Source of the DNA: Elephas maximus indicus
Lineage: Eukaryota > Chordata > Mammalia > Proboscidea > Elephantidae
Reading direction: 5' to 3'
Length of the DNA stretch: 64,000 bases
Assembly (NCBI RefSeq): GCF_024166365.1
Contig: NC_064831.1
Span: 53,321,768-53,385,767, forward strand
The position numbers and the translations under genes are program-made. The first letter of the stretch is position 1, and every line of letters starts with the position of its first letter. The notes under the pieces were generated by a model. It ran no database searches. It had not been told where the DNA came from and saw only the letters and a program-made list of their open reading frames with translations. This document shows positions 22,627 through 33,893 of the stretch, piece by piece.

Positions 22627-23060
22627 GTGCATAGGAAGATACATGCAAGTAAATGTATGTGCATGTATAGGTGTATGTGTATAACTGTAGGTATACATGC
22701 ATTTGTGTGTGCTGCATATGTACCCACATACTAACAAACCTCATGGAGGGCACAGTTACGGGCTTCCTAGACGTATCCAAACAACTTGCGGGATTGGTTT
22801 ACTGGGTCAAAGGGCTTGGAACCATAGTCTTGGGGGACAACTGAAGCAATTGGCGTAACAGTTCACAAAGACAGTGTTTTACATCCGAGTTTGGTGAGTA
22901 GTGCCTGAGGTCTTAAAAGCTTGCAAGTGGCCACCTAAGATACAACTAACTGTTGGTCTCTACTGGTATGGAGCAAAAGAGAAAGAAGGGAATCAAAGGC
23001 TCCAAAGTGTTCATTTTCAAAATGTGTCTGCCAAATTCCCAAGTCGGAAGAGCCATAGCT

Positions 23061-24116
23061 TGTCCATCAGCCTATTCTTTTAGGTGGTAATGGTGTTCCA
23101 TAAAAGAAAGCAGCTAGTTCAGTTCATGACACAATTGTACAAGTGCTTTTCCTTAAGGCAACTGTAGTATGTGGGTATGCACCAAAGAGCTTAGTGTATT
23201 CTTCTCATTTTGTCACCCCTAATATTAAAAAAAAAAGAAATTATACTCAAAGGCCAAGTTTTAATGAAAGGAATTTTTACAGCTTCGTCAAGGCCATTGT
23301 TAAGTGAGACAGGTGTTCCCCCGCCCCTTTTTCCTGCAGGCCCTTAGCAGTGAAGAATACAATGACTGCTAGTTCAGTTTGATGCTATTGCCTTGACTGT
23401 GTGACGGTGACAGCAGTTTCACCCACCATTGCTTTTGCATCATCAACTCAAATGTTAACACCGTGAAAAAGGCGAGTAATGGCTCAGTAGTAGTATTATT
23501 ATGAAAATAGTTTTGAACACACAGATCCCCTGGAACCTTCTCCAGGACCCCTAAGGGTCTCATGGACCACACTAAAAGAACTGTTGAACTTGGGGAATAC
23601 TCTTAATTTGACTCACTGTTTATTAAAGCCCCAGACTTGGTGAAATTGCATGTAAGCTTACAGATTTTCGCCTGGTAAAAATGCAAATAACTTTTGTCCA
23701 GTAGAAAAGAAAACTCCAAAGGTTATAATTTATTGTCCTTTAAGGACATTAACAAATACAGTATCTAACCTAGCAATCATAAATACCTACCCCCTCAAAC
23801 ACGCTTTAAACTGGTCTTTACATTGTCTTATTTCCCTCATAAATTAATGAGTTGAATAAAATCTTTGGCACATGTCTTTTACATTTGCATGAGAGTCACA
23901 ATTTCACATTTTTCAAAATTGTCCTTTAGCAACCTGCAGCTTCGTCATCAGAATCATTACCGCTTCCACTCTGCTAGTGGCAACTCAGTTTCAGCAAAAC
24001 ATCCTTATATTAATGCTATTAATTTGAATTATTTGGGGTTTGTAGTCATGTCCTTTTAAAGGCGAATGTTTCCAATGACCTCTTAGACTTACTAAAATTA
24101 GTTTTATTTGAATGCT
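23061..24116. other. No gene seen
   Basis: Mostly AT-rich anonymous sequence between the L1 3' region and the RTE. No exon or RNA gene recognised. Confidence 0.5.
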
Positions 24117-24498
24117 ACTTAAATACATCCCTCACGTGTCTGTCAGTTTGTCGTATTGTGGGGGCTTGTGTGTTGCTGTGATGCTGGAAGCTATGCCACC
24201 AGTATTCAGATACCAGCAGAGTCACCCACGGAGGACAGGTTGCAGCTGAGCTTCCAGACTAAGACAGACTAGGAAGAAGGACCCGGCAGTCTACTTCTGA
24301 AAAGCATTAGCCAGTGAAAACCTTATGAATAGCAACGGAACATTGTCTGATATAGTGCTGGAAGATGAGCCCCTCAGGTTGGAAGGCACTCAAAAGACGG
24401 CTGGGGAGAAGCTGCCTCCTCAAAATAGAGTTGGCCTTAATGATGTGGATGGAGTAAAGCTTTCGGGACCTTCATTTGCTGATGTGGCCTGACTCAAA

Positions 24499-25410
24499 AT
24501 GAGAAGAAACAGCTGCAAACATCCATTAATAATCGGAACCTGGAATGTACGAAGTATGAGTCTAGGAAAATTGGAACACATAAACATCGTTATCCTAGGC
24601 ATTAGTGAGCTGAAATGGACTGGTATTGGCCATTTTGAATCGGACAATCATATAGTCTACTATGCTGGGAAAGACAACTCGAAGAGGAATGGTATTACAT
24701 TCATTGTCAAAAACAACGTTTCAAGATCTATCCTGAAGTACGACGCTGTCAGTGATAGGATAATATCCATACACCTACGAGGAAGACCAATTAATACGAC
24801 TACTATTCAAATTTACGCACCAACCGCTAGGGCCAAAGATGAAGAAATAGAAGATTTTTATCAGCTGCTACAGTCTGAAATTGGTCAAACATGCAATCAA
24901 GATGCATTGATAATTACTGGTGATTAGAATGAGAAAGTTGGAAACAAAGAAGAAGGATCAGTAGTTGGAAAATATGGCCTTGGTGATAGAAACAATGCCG
25001 GAGATCAAATGATAGAATTTTGCAAGACCAACGACTTCTTCATTGCAAATACCTGCTTTCACCAACATAAACGGCGACTGTCCACATGGACCTCACCAGA
25101 TGGAACAAACAGAAATCAAATTGACTACATCTGTGGAAAGAGACGATGCAAAAGCTCAATATCAGTCAGAACAAGGCCAGGGGAAGACTGTGGAACAGAC
25201 CATCAACTGCTCATATGCAAGTCCAAGATGAAACTGAAGAAAATCAGAGCAAGTCCACAAGAGCCAAAATATGACCTTGAGTGTATTCCACCTGAATTTA
25301 GAGACCGTCTGAAGAACACATTTGACGCATCGAACACTAGTGACCAAAGACCAGAGAGTTGTGGAATGACATCAAGAACATCATCCATGAAGAAAGCAAG
25401 AGGTCACTGA
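24499..25410 (+). pseudogene. RTE endonuclease domain, broken
   Basis: Starts at ATG 24499 and shows 'GTWNVRSM' (endonuclease motif I region). An in-frame TAG at 24925-24927 interrupts the conserved GD-W/F-N motif. The same frame resumes to 25410 with 'NQIDYI' and 'GTDHQLL', the catalytic Asp/His end of the fold. A second stop (TGA) lies at 25408. Confidence 0.9.
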
Positions 25411-25791
25411 AAAGACAGGAAAGAAAGAAAAGACCAAGATGGATGTCAGAGGAGACTCTGAAACTTGCTCTTGAGCATTGAGCAGCTAGAGCAAAAGGAA
25501 GAATTGATGAAGTAAAAGAACTGAAGATTTCAAAGGGCCTCTGGAGAAGACAAAGTAAAGTATGATAATGACATGTGCAAAGAGCTGGAGATGGAAAACC
25601 AAAAGGGAAGAACGCGCTTGGCGTTTCTCAAGCTGAAAGAACTGAAGAAACAATTCAAGCCTCGAGTTGCAATAGTTAAGGATTCCATGGGGAAAATATT
25701 AAATGACGTAGGAAGCATCAAAAGAAGATGGACGGAATACACAGAGTCATTATACCAAAAAGAATTAGTCGATATTCAATGATTTCAAGAG

Positions 25792-27006
25792 GTGGCATAT
25801 GATCAGGAACCAATGGTATTAAAGGAAGAAGTCCAAGCTGCTCTGAAGGCATTGGCAAAAAACAAGGCTCCAGGAACTGATGGAATATCAATTGAGATGT
25901 TTCAACAAACAGATGCAGTGCTGGAGGTGCTCACTTGTCTATGCCAAGAAATATGGAAGACAGCTTCTTGGCCAACTGACTGGAAGAGATCCATATTTAT
26001 GCCTATTCCCAAGAAAGGTGATCCAACCAAATGTGGAAATTATAGAACAATATCATTAATATCCCACGAAGCAAAATTTTGCTGAAGATCATTCAAAAAC
26101 GGCTGCAGCAGCATATCTACAGGGAACTGCCAGCAATTCAGGCTGGTTTCAGAAGAGGACGTGGAACCAGGGATATCATTGCTGATGTCAGATGGATCCT
26201 GGCTGAAAGCAGAGAATACCAGAAGGATGTTTACCTGTGTTTTATTGACTATACAAAGGCATTCGACTGTGTGGATCATAACAAACTATGGATAACACTG
26301 AGAAGAATGGGAATTCCAGAACACTTAATTGTACTCATGAGGAACCTTTACATAGATCAAGAGGCAGTTGTTCAGACAGAACAAGAGGATACTGATTGGT
26401 TTAAAGTTAGGAAAGTGTGCGTCAGGGTTGTATTCTTTCATCACACCTATTTAATCTGTATGCTGAACAAATAATCCTGCTGAACAAATAATCCGAGAAG
26501 CTGGACTATATGAAGAAGAACAGGGTATCAGGATTGGAGGAAGACTCATTAACAACCTGCGTTATGCAGATGACACAACCTTTCTTGCTGAAAGTGAAGA
26601 GGACTTGAAGCACTTACTGATGAAGATCAAAGACCACAGCCTTCAGTATGGATTACACCTCAACATAAAGAAAATAAAAATCCTCACAACTGGACCAATG
26701 AGAAACATCATGATAAAAAGAGAAAAGATTGAAGTTGTCAAGGATTTCATTTTACTTGCATCCACAAGCAACAGCCATGGAAGCAGCAGTCAAGAAATCA
26801 AAAGACGCGTTGCGTTGGGCAAATCTGCTGCAAAGGACCTCTTCAAAGTGTTGAAGAGCAAAGATGTCACCCTGAAGACTAAGGTGCGCCTGACCCAAGC
26901 CATGGTATTTTCAATCACATCATATGCATGTGAAAGCTGGACAATGAATAGGAAGACCAAAGAAGAATTGATGCCTTTGAGTTGTGGTGTTGGCGAAGAA
27001 TATTGA
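25792..27006 (+). pseudogene. RTE reverse transcriptase domain, broken
   Basis: The RT core shows 'LAKNKAPGTDGISIEMF', 'CFIDYTKAFDCVDH', and the catalytic 'RYADDTTF' at about 26563. The reading frame changes near 26080, between about 26450 and 26600, and near 26985, and there is a stop at 25780. No translation product would span the domain. Confidence 0.88.
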
Positions 27007-27582
27007 ATATAGCATGGACTGCCAACAGAATGAACAAATCTGTCTTGGAAGAAGTGTGGCCAGAATGCTCCTTAGAGAGGCAAGGATGGCGAGACTGCGT
27101 CTTAAATACTTTGGACATGTTGTCAGGAGGGATCCGTCCATGGAGAAGGACATCATGCTTGGCAGAGTACAGGGTCAGTGGAAAAGAGGAAGACCCCCAA
27201 CGAGGTGGATTGACACAGTGGCTGCAACAATGAGCTCAAGCATAACAAGGATTGTAAGGATGGCACAGGACCAGGCAGTGTTTCATTCTGCTGTGCATAG
27301 GGTTGCTATGAGTCGGAACCGAATCGACGGCACCTAGCAACAACTTAAATACATATTCACATGGAATCATGTGTAAATCCCTTATGCTTATCGCTGTTAT
27401 ACAGACGTAAAAACAAAACGTATTAAATATATACAGAGCTACAAAAACCAAAATAATGCATATCTGAAACTAGTTTACCTCGAAGAATTCCTGACCAAAG
27501 AAAAGTAAATATGAGCAGAGAATAAGCGCTTGACTTGTAGCTGGGGCTGGTGCCATACTCATGAACCAGGCACAAGATCAGA

Positions 27583-27788
27583 AAAAACCAAGCCTGTTGC
27601 CACTGAGTAACTTCAGACTCACAGCTACCCTATAAGGCAGAGTAGAACTGCCCCCACAGGTTTCCAAGGCTGTGATCTTTACGGAAGCAGACTGCCACAT
27701 CTCTGTCCCCAAGAAGCAGCTGGTGGGTTCCAATGGCCAACCTTTCAGTTAGCAGTTGAGTGCTTTAACCACTGCACCACCAGGGCTC
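27583..27788 (-). mobile_element. AfroSINE, long form
   Basis: Minus-strand copy with tail, 'ggctgtgatctttacggaag' insert and head ending 'ccaccagggctcc'. It forms an inverted pair with the plus-strand copy at 27927. Confidence 0.9.
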
Positions 27789-27926
27789 CTCAACTAAGGG
27801 TATAGTCCCTCCTGAGGTGATATTTTTGGAAGTAGAGAAAGAAAACTAACATTTATTGAATGTATATGGTGTGCCAGGTTCTTTTCCATACATCATGTAA
27901 TTTAATCCTTATAAATCCCTGTGAGG

Positions 27927-28078
27927 AAACCATGGTGGCGTAGTGGTTAAGAGCTACAGCTGCTAAGAGGTCGGCAATTCAAATCCACCAGGTGCTCCTT
28001 GGAAGCTCTATGGGGCAGTTCTACCCTGTCCTATAGGGTAGCTTTGAGTCAGAATCGACTCAACGGGGGCAGTGGGTT
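27927..28078 (+). mobile_element. AfroSINE, short form, in MIR
   Basis: Plus-strand copy with a perfect 14-bp duplication aaatccctgtgagg at 27913-27926 and 28079-28092. A few bases are missing just before the B box. Confidence 0.93.
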
Positions 28079-28231
28079 AAATCCCTGTGAGGCAGACATT
28101 GTTATCCAAGGAAGGACTCAACAGGGGCAGGGGGTTAAATCCCTGTGAGGTAGACATTGTTATCCAGGGAAGGACTCAACAGGGGCAGGGGGTTAAATCC
28201 CTGTGAGGTAGACATTGTTATCCAGGGAAGG
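28058..28231. repeat. 58-bp minisatellite, three units
   Basis: Units start at 28058, 28116 and 28174, each beginning actcaac. Units 2 and 3 are identical; unit 1 differs at a few positions. Each unit combines the SINE's last 21 bp, its target-site duplication and MIR flank. Confidence 0.97.
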
Positions 28232-28430
28232 ACGAGGGTGAGATGAATGAGGCACCTAAGGTGCACAATTTAAGGAGGCCCTCTGTGATTCGGAATCTCC
28301 TGGATGGCAATGGTTTTGGTTATTTTTTTGGTTTCACTCTTATAGTTGTGCTGAGGAAACTAAGATTCAAAAAGGGTCACATTTGGCTACAAAGCAGTAA
28401 GCAACAGAGATGGAATTCATCCTCTGGGTG

Positions 28431-30333
28431 CCTGGTAGAGCCAAACCAACACTGTGAAGTGGAAGGGGCTATGGGGCTTCCTTCCAGAGGCTTCTGACCC
28501 TTTAACTCCATCCAGATGGTGCAGACCTCTGAGAGACTGCCTACGCTGTTCTAGGAAGTTCCCAAATTGTTTTCCCAACTGTGATTCAAGTCCCGGACAC
28601 ACTAAAATGTTCTAACTTTTCTTTCCTAGAGCACCCTCCTGAGATAGCTGCACTTCAAGCTTCTTGAAAGTATTACAGTAAGGGCCTCTTAAGATTTTCT
28701 CAGAGAACCAGCATCTTACAACTTAATAAGAAAAAGCCATTTAGGACAAAAATGGGAAGTTATGATCCTTTAGAGAAAAGATAAACCTTTGGCTACATAC
28801 TCTGGAGGATGATTTCGGAGGCAGTTACGATCATCGGCTGAGTCCTTTAGGCCTGCACCTGGAATTGTTTTCTAACATCCTTTTCACCTAAAGTGCAGAA
28901 TGGCTCTGGGGGTAGTAAGAAAAGCTGCCCCATGAGTTACAGTATTTCCTTCTCTTTAAGATGGCGGAAAGGTTGGCTGAGTGAAATATTGAACAGGGTT
29001 TGGAACCCAGGTTGGAAGCCAGCTCCTCAGAACCTGGGGGGGCTTTGTTTTGTGTAAATAACCAACCCAAGGGCAAGAGATGTTTTTGAAAGGGACAAGT
29101 AAAGTCTGTTTGGATAACCTTTCCTGGTGCTGAGGTAGAACCCACATGGAAAGATGCCTCCTCACCCCCAGCCCAGGAGGGGAGGCTGAGCAAAGAAATG
29201 GGTTATTGAGAAGGAACGTGCAAATAAAAGAAAATCCGAGATTTCATGATTTCTGTAGAAACATTAGGAGCCATATTTAATGTCCACCATTTATTCAGTT
29301 GCCCTCCATGACCTGAGCCTTGTTTCTCTAGTCTCACTAGATTTGCAACTGTGTCTCTCTAATCCTCACCACTCAGGTAAGTGGGTGATAACTTTTTTCT
29401 GTTCTACAGCTAAAAATAGAGTAACGGAGTCTTTGGATTAAAGCCCAGAGCTGGGTGGTTTGTATGAATGGCCTGGCCCCTGTGAGCTTAGTTTCTTCAA
29501 CTGTAAAATGGAGATAATGTTAGCTCCTACTTCACAGAGTGCTGACGAGGATCTAAGTATTTGCTCCCAGCCCCCACGGGAGGCCCAGGCACCGACCTAG
29601 CAGGTCAGAGCCAGGATCTGGCTTTTGGAGGCAGGTATTGGGGGAGGCCAAAAAGGAGAGAGCCATGGGGTGAGTAGCCATGTTCTCAAAGAACACAAGG
29701 CTCCAGTGCCAAGACAGGGTGTGGGGACTGGGCCTAAACGGGAAACACAGGCGAGAGTCTCCCTGTGGGAGGGAGGTGTGCTACGTAGGTGGACCAGGTG
29801 GGAGAACAGGGGCTTGCTGAGAATGGACTGCAGTGGCCAGTTTCCTTAGGGGCCATCAGGTGAGATATGATTGGGGTGAGTCGGGGTGGCTCACATACCA
29901 TGTGGCAATGAATGAAGTCATTATCACAGGATCAGTTTTTTTTAAAGCCCTCCCACCACGAAGGCCACCTTCCCAGGTGATTCAAAGTTCAGCCGAGATT
30001 AAGAATCACGGATTTAAATGATGAAATAGGGGTTGGGGGTAAGGGCTGGGGCTCAGAGGTGTGCAGATCTCAGATGCGCATTGGATGCAGCTGTTTTTCA
30101 GCATTAATTTCCTTTCCCTGTTCCCTCTCCTTCCCATAATGCATAACTGAACAAAAAACAACAGCCTGGCTCAGAGCCCACTGCCGGGCTCTCCCTCTGG
30201 AAGCCTTCAGGGTACACACTGGTCTCCCTCGCTACCCCTCTGCTGAACTGGGGCCAGATCTCTGACCCTTGGGTAGCAGATTCTGACTAGATGTTCCAAA
30301 GGGACCCACTCATTTTCACAAGCGACTTTAATT
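28431..30333. other. No gene; MIR-like pieces at 29345-29410 and 29455-29570
   Basis: Long intergenic stretch. The second piece has 'agtttcttcaactgtaaaat' followed by 'ggagataatgttagctccta', a plus-orientation MIR. Short open frames of 60-100 codons show no domain. Confidence 0.5.
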
Positions 30334-30518
30334 AGGAGACCCTGAGTGGCACAAACAGTTAAGCGCTCAACTAGTAACCTTCTTGGAACAGAGGCCTGGC
30401 AATCTGCTTCAGAAAGGCCACAGCCTTGAAATTCCTTTGAAGTGCAGTTCTACTCTGCAACACGTGGAGCCTCCATAAGTCGGAAACAGCTTGACAGCAC
30501 GTGTTTTTTTGGTTTAAC
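30334..30518 (+). mobile_element. AfroSINE2-type SINE
   Basis: Plus-strand copy: 'accctgagtggcacaaacag' head, 'caatctgcttcagaaaggcc' middle, and tail 'ccataagtcggaaacagctt', ending in a T-rich run. Confidence 0.8.
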
Positions 30519-31299
30519 TCAGAAATCCAAATGGTGCCACCAGCATGCTTAGGACCAGAGACTTGAATCTGAAATCTTAGAAATTCTCTCCAAAAGAAGC
30601 AACTAAATGCTTTGCTACAGAAGAGCCTGTTGAGAAAACAATGCTTGTGTACATTCTCATTGTACTGGAGATTTCGTCCTCACTGAAAAGGCAAAAGAGC
30701 AAGGATTCTGAGACATGCCCATTAAAGACTCTCGTCTGAAGCAGTGAGGCCGAGACTGTTCTCGACTACTTTGGCTTTTGCCAGAGCTCTTTGGTTTGAC
30801 TGGCTGCCAAATCCTAAAGTTCAAAAGACAGTCAGTCACAAGTCGGGGAAGGGGCCAGCATTCTTGGGGTTGGATTCCCAGAATTCTCCAATTTATTGTA
30901 AGCCTTTTGCTCCAAGGTCAGCCCCCTCTTGCTGGTGGTTTGGCTTAGAGACAGTCAGTCCCTCCCCCTGCTACAAAGAATGTAGGGGGATTTTGACGGT
31001 AAAAACATCCAGCAAGCGTGGGGCCACCCAAGGATCTGAATTTGAATCTGTAAACCTTTTCCAGAAGTTCCCACCAAGTTCACATGGGAGGTTCCTGAGG
31101 ATGAAGCAACCCCTCCCTGGAAGGCAGCAGGCTCATCAGGCCTGTCCTAAAACCGACAAGAGCTGGCCTTTCATCCTTCTAAAAATGTTTCATTGCAATT
31201 GAATGTACACACCAGTCCAGTTCACGGAAAATTATGTAAGCCGTCACACTGGCACTCACCTTTGGAGCCTGCCATTCCCTTGCCCTCTAAATTCAAACT
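30519..31299. other. No gene seen
   Basis: Contains a 152-codon plus-strand frame (30744-31202) without recognisable domain, promoter or splice context. I treat it as chance. Confidence 0.5.
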
Positions 31300-32190
31300 T
31301 TCACCAAGTGCTGTTGGTTTCCACCTCCCAATTACTCCATGAAACCAGCCACTTCTCCCTTTTTCCATTGCCACCACCCTGGCCAGGTCACCTTCGTATC
31401 TCAGCTCTGCTATTCCAGAAGCTTCTGGACCGCTTTCTCTGCCCCTCTTCTGACCTCTCCTCCCCCAGAACCTGTAGTCCACACTGCAAGCAGAGTGATG
31501 ATTTCAGCTCGCAGGTCTGGTTGGGTCGCTGCTTTCCCTTTGCTTAAAACTTTCTCTCTTAGGGTAAAACTTCAATCCTTCGCATGGCTCCTGCCTGCCT
31601 CTGCAGCCTCCTCTGGACCCTGCTCCCCCTCCCTCTCTGCCTGCAGCCACATTAGCCATCCAGCTTTCCACCTCTCCCCTCCAGCCATCTAGCCACACGT
31701 GCTTCAAATGGCCCTTCCTTAGGGATGTCTCCCTGGAGAATCCGATCTAGAGCAGGTGTCTTTGCTTTAAACTTTCATTAACCAAGTCCTTTCCTTAAGA
31801 GCAATTATCTCTGTTTATAATTACACACTCGTGAGTGTGATTATTTGATGGAGACCTACCATCCCTAATGGTCTCTCGGCTCCTTGTGAGCAGGGGCAAG
31901 TCTGCTTTCCCTCGCCCTTGTGTCCCCAGACCCTCTCCCACTGCCTGGTACACAAATGGGTTCTCATGGAACAGTTGTTGTTAGTTGCTGTCAAGTTGAT
32001 TCCTGCTTGTGGGGACTCCAGGTGTGCAGAGTAGAACTGCTCTGTAGAGTTTTCAAGGCTGTGACCTTGCAGAAGCAGATTGCCAGGCCTGTCTTCTGAG
32101 GCGCCTCTGGGTGGGTTTGAACCACTAACCTTTTGGCTGGTAGTTGAGCACTTAACTGCACCACCCAGGACATAGTTACTGAATGAATTT
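31300..32190 (+). mobile_element. L2 LINE, 3' region, interrupted by SINE
   Basis: 'gggtaaaacttcaatccttc' with the following 'gcatggctcctgcctgcctc' resembles the L2 3' region, and 'tccttgtgagcaggggcaag' with 'cccactgcctggtacacaaa' its terminal part. The AfroSINE2 copy at 31978-32170 separates it from 'agttactgaatgaatttcag'. Confidence 0.6.
31978..32170 (-). mobile_element. AfroSINE2/AfroSINE hybrid form
   Basis: Minus-strand copy with features of both forms: 'tgtgcagagtagaactgctc', 'ggctgtgaccttgcagaagc', and an 'accacccaggac' head end. Confidence 0.82.
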
Positions 32191-32787
32191 CAGAGAGGCA
32201 GACTCTGAGTGGGAACACAGACAACAGAGAATGAGAGATTTTTTTGAAAGGCTAGAACATATGGGCTAAGGAAGATAGTCCCCAAACCTTGAGACAGGGT
32301 TATTCATAAATGGATAAGGCTATCTGTGCATAGAATCCAGAGGAAAACTCTGATTGTTAGAATCAGAGAGGAAGGCCCTTCAGACATGTTACTCCTTCTC
32401 CATCACTCTCCTTAACTCTTGTCCCCAGGAAGAATCACCTTCCCCCTTCTGTCTTCCCACGGCTCTTGGGATCTACCTCAATTCTGGCACTTGTATTAAT
32501 GAGTTCTAAGTCTGTACACTGGGGGCAGTGGTCGTTCAGTGGTAGATTTCTCACCTCCCATGTGGGAGACCGGGGTTCGATTCCTGGCCAATGCATCTCA
32601 TGCACAGCCAACACCCATCTGTCAGTGGAAGCTTACATGTTGCTATGATGCTAAATAGGTTTCAGTGGAGCTTCCAGACTAAGAAGGACTAGGAAGAAAG
32701 GCCTGCTGATCTACTTCTGAAAATCAGCCAATGAAAACCCTGTGGTTCACAGCGGCCCACTTCCATTGTGTATAGGGTCCCCATGAA

Positions 32788-33002
32788 CAGGGATGGATTA
32801 CCCAATAAGCAAGGTATGCACGGTTTATTTGTGCTTACTTACTAATCTGTAGGGTACAATTTCACCTGTTTTTTCATCTTTACTGTGATGAAACCCATGT
32901 GAAATTTCGCACTGCAGATTAGTAATAAACACAATTAAGCCTATCTGTACCTTACTTGCTGTAAGCATGTGTGTACCTTGCTGACTGGTTAATCCACCCC
33001 TG
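32788..33002. mobile_element. Palindromic MITE with CAGGG ends
   Basis: 215 bp. The left end cagggatggattacccaata and the reversed right end caggggtggattaaccagtc match, and the resemblance continues inward ('agcaaggtatgcac' / 'agcaaggtacacac', 'ttactaatctgtag' / 'ttactaatctgcag'), so almost the whole element folds back. No coding capacity. The CAGGG ends suggest hAT, but no clear 8-bp duplication is seen. Confidence 0.75.
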
Positions 33003-33051
33003 GCCAACCCAATGATAGCTCACAACGGCCAACCCAATGATAGCTCACAAC
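33002..33051. repeat. Perfect 25-bp tandem duplication
   Basis: Two identical 25-bp units beginning ggccaacccaatgatagc at 33002 and 33027. They correspond to the tail of the interrupted chimeric SINE. Confidence 0.95.
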
Positions 33052-33514
33052 AAGAAGTCCGTACATTGGTCCAGGACCCCTGGAGCACACCTTGCTCCTT
33101 GTGCATATTAGAAAGAGGCTCCCCTTCCTCCACAGCTAGATGCATGGCTTAGGATTTCAGCCCCAATTGCCTCCACGCAGGCACCCACATGCAGGACACA
33201 GCCTTGCACAACCATGTGCAAGGGCTCTCCGCCTGTCTTCCCTGCTAACTGTGAGCTTGTAGGCCCTGCTGGCCTTCTCTCTTTGTATGTTCCAGCATGG
33301 AAGCCTGGCTCTGTAGTGACTCTCTGTAAGAAGTTTTATAGTCGAAGTGAATTGAATGCAGCCTGTGCACCATAGGTGGGATCATGTTCCACACAGGGCA
33401 AGTACGTCGGGTGCTATGAATTGCAGAAGGCCCTTGGAGCAGCACAGGCAAGAGGAACAGTGTAATCTGCTGTGTTCTATGGTGCATTCTGGATTTCTAA
33501 CGTCTGCAACTGGA
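33052..33514. other. No gene seen
   Basis: Anonymous sequence without a recognisable repeat or coding exon. Confidence 0.5.
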
Positions 33515-33830
33515 AATTATTTAGCACTATGAGACTAAAATAGATGCTCACAGCAATAGGTTATCTCATTTATTCATATTTCCCCAGTTTTACTTGTATT
33601 TACTGGTGTGTGTCTGTGTGTGTATGTTTAGTTCGATACAATTTTCTCATTTGTGTAGGTTTGTGTATCCACCACCACAGTCAAGACACAGAACAGTTCT
33701 ATCACCACAAGGGTCCCTCGTGTGGCCCTTCTATGACCACATCTACCTTCTTCCCTTCCCTTCCCCTAAACTCTAAACCCGTTTATCTTTAGTGCCCACA
33801 TAGCCAGTGGAGGTGCCACCACCCAAATGC
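33515..33830 (-). mobile_element. Old L1 3' UTR fragment
   Basis: 'tccaccaccacagtcaagac' followed by 'acagaacagttctatcacca' is a standard L1M 3' UTR block in reverse orientation. A TG-rich run lies at 33606-33630. Confidence 0.65.
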
Positions 33831-33893
33831 CAGGATGGGGGTGGAGGGCTGCCCAGGCTGGTATGAGATTTTAATTCTTAGAACAGCCTGAGA

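Larger units (their letters stand above)
17336..23060 (+). mobile_element. Composite decayed L1
   Basis: In order: a GC-richer region (about 17340-18990) that I infer to be the L1 5' UTR; a decayed ORF1-like/inter-ORF region (19200-19710); ORF2 from about 19718; and 3' UTR from about 22205 to beyond 22900. ORF2 stops early in the RT domain (about 22195) and jumps to the 3' region, so most of RT is deleted. Another L1 3' piece is inserted at 19881-20665. Boundaries are approximate. Confidence 0.7.
24129..27342 (+). mobile_element. RTE1-type LINE, apparently full length
   Basis: 3,214 bp flanked by a perfect 12-bp duplication acttaaatacat (24117-24128 and 27343-27354). Order: 5' UTR (to about 24498), apurinic endonuclease, reverse transcriptase, C-terminal region, then the short tail with 'gggttgctatgagtcggaac'. 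That tail is shared with the AfroSINEs, identifying RTE as the likely source of their mobilising machinery. Stops and frameshifts show the copy is dead. Confidence 0.93.
27845..28430 (-). mobile_element. MIR SINE, interrupted
   Basis: Reverse MIR flanks: 'atgtaatttaatccttataa' on the left; 'gtgctgaggaaactaagatt' and 'gcagtaagcaacagagatgg' on the right. An AfroSINE and a 58-bp tandem repeat separate the halves. Confidence 0.55.
32521..33051 (+). mobile_element. Chimeric tRNA-Gly/RTE SINE, interrupted by MITE
   Basis: Plus-strand head 32521-32595 with A box GTTCAGTGGTAGATTTCTC and B box GGTTCGATTCC, closely tRNA-Gly-like. The body has 'ctgtcagtggaagcttacat', 'gcttccagactaagaaggac' and 'atcagccaatgaaaaccctg', matching the RTE 5' UTR near 24140-24320. 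The tail 'ttgtgtatagggtccccatg' is RTE-like and resumes after 33002 as 'ggccaacccaatgatagctc'. Confidence 0.8.

Noticed and set aside
22355..22780. Minus-strand frames of 115-141 codons around 22570
   Set aside because: They are translations of the (AT)n microsatellite (alternating Ile/Tyr), so not genes.
16381..23060. A possible active LINE-1
   Set aside because: ORF1 is decayed, ORF2 lacks most of RT, is interrupted by an insertion and has many stops.
28058..28231. CRISPR-like direct repeats
   Set aside because: Contiguous 58-bp tandem units without spacers in a mammalian genome; it is a minisatellite.
30744..31202. 152-codon plus-strand open frame
   Set aside because: No family resemblance, adjacent to old repeats, and codon use looks random.
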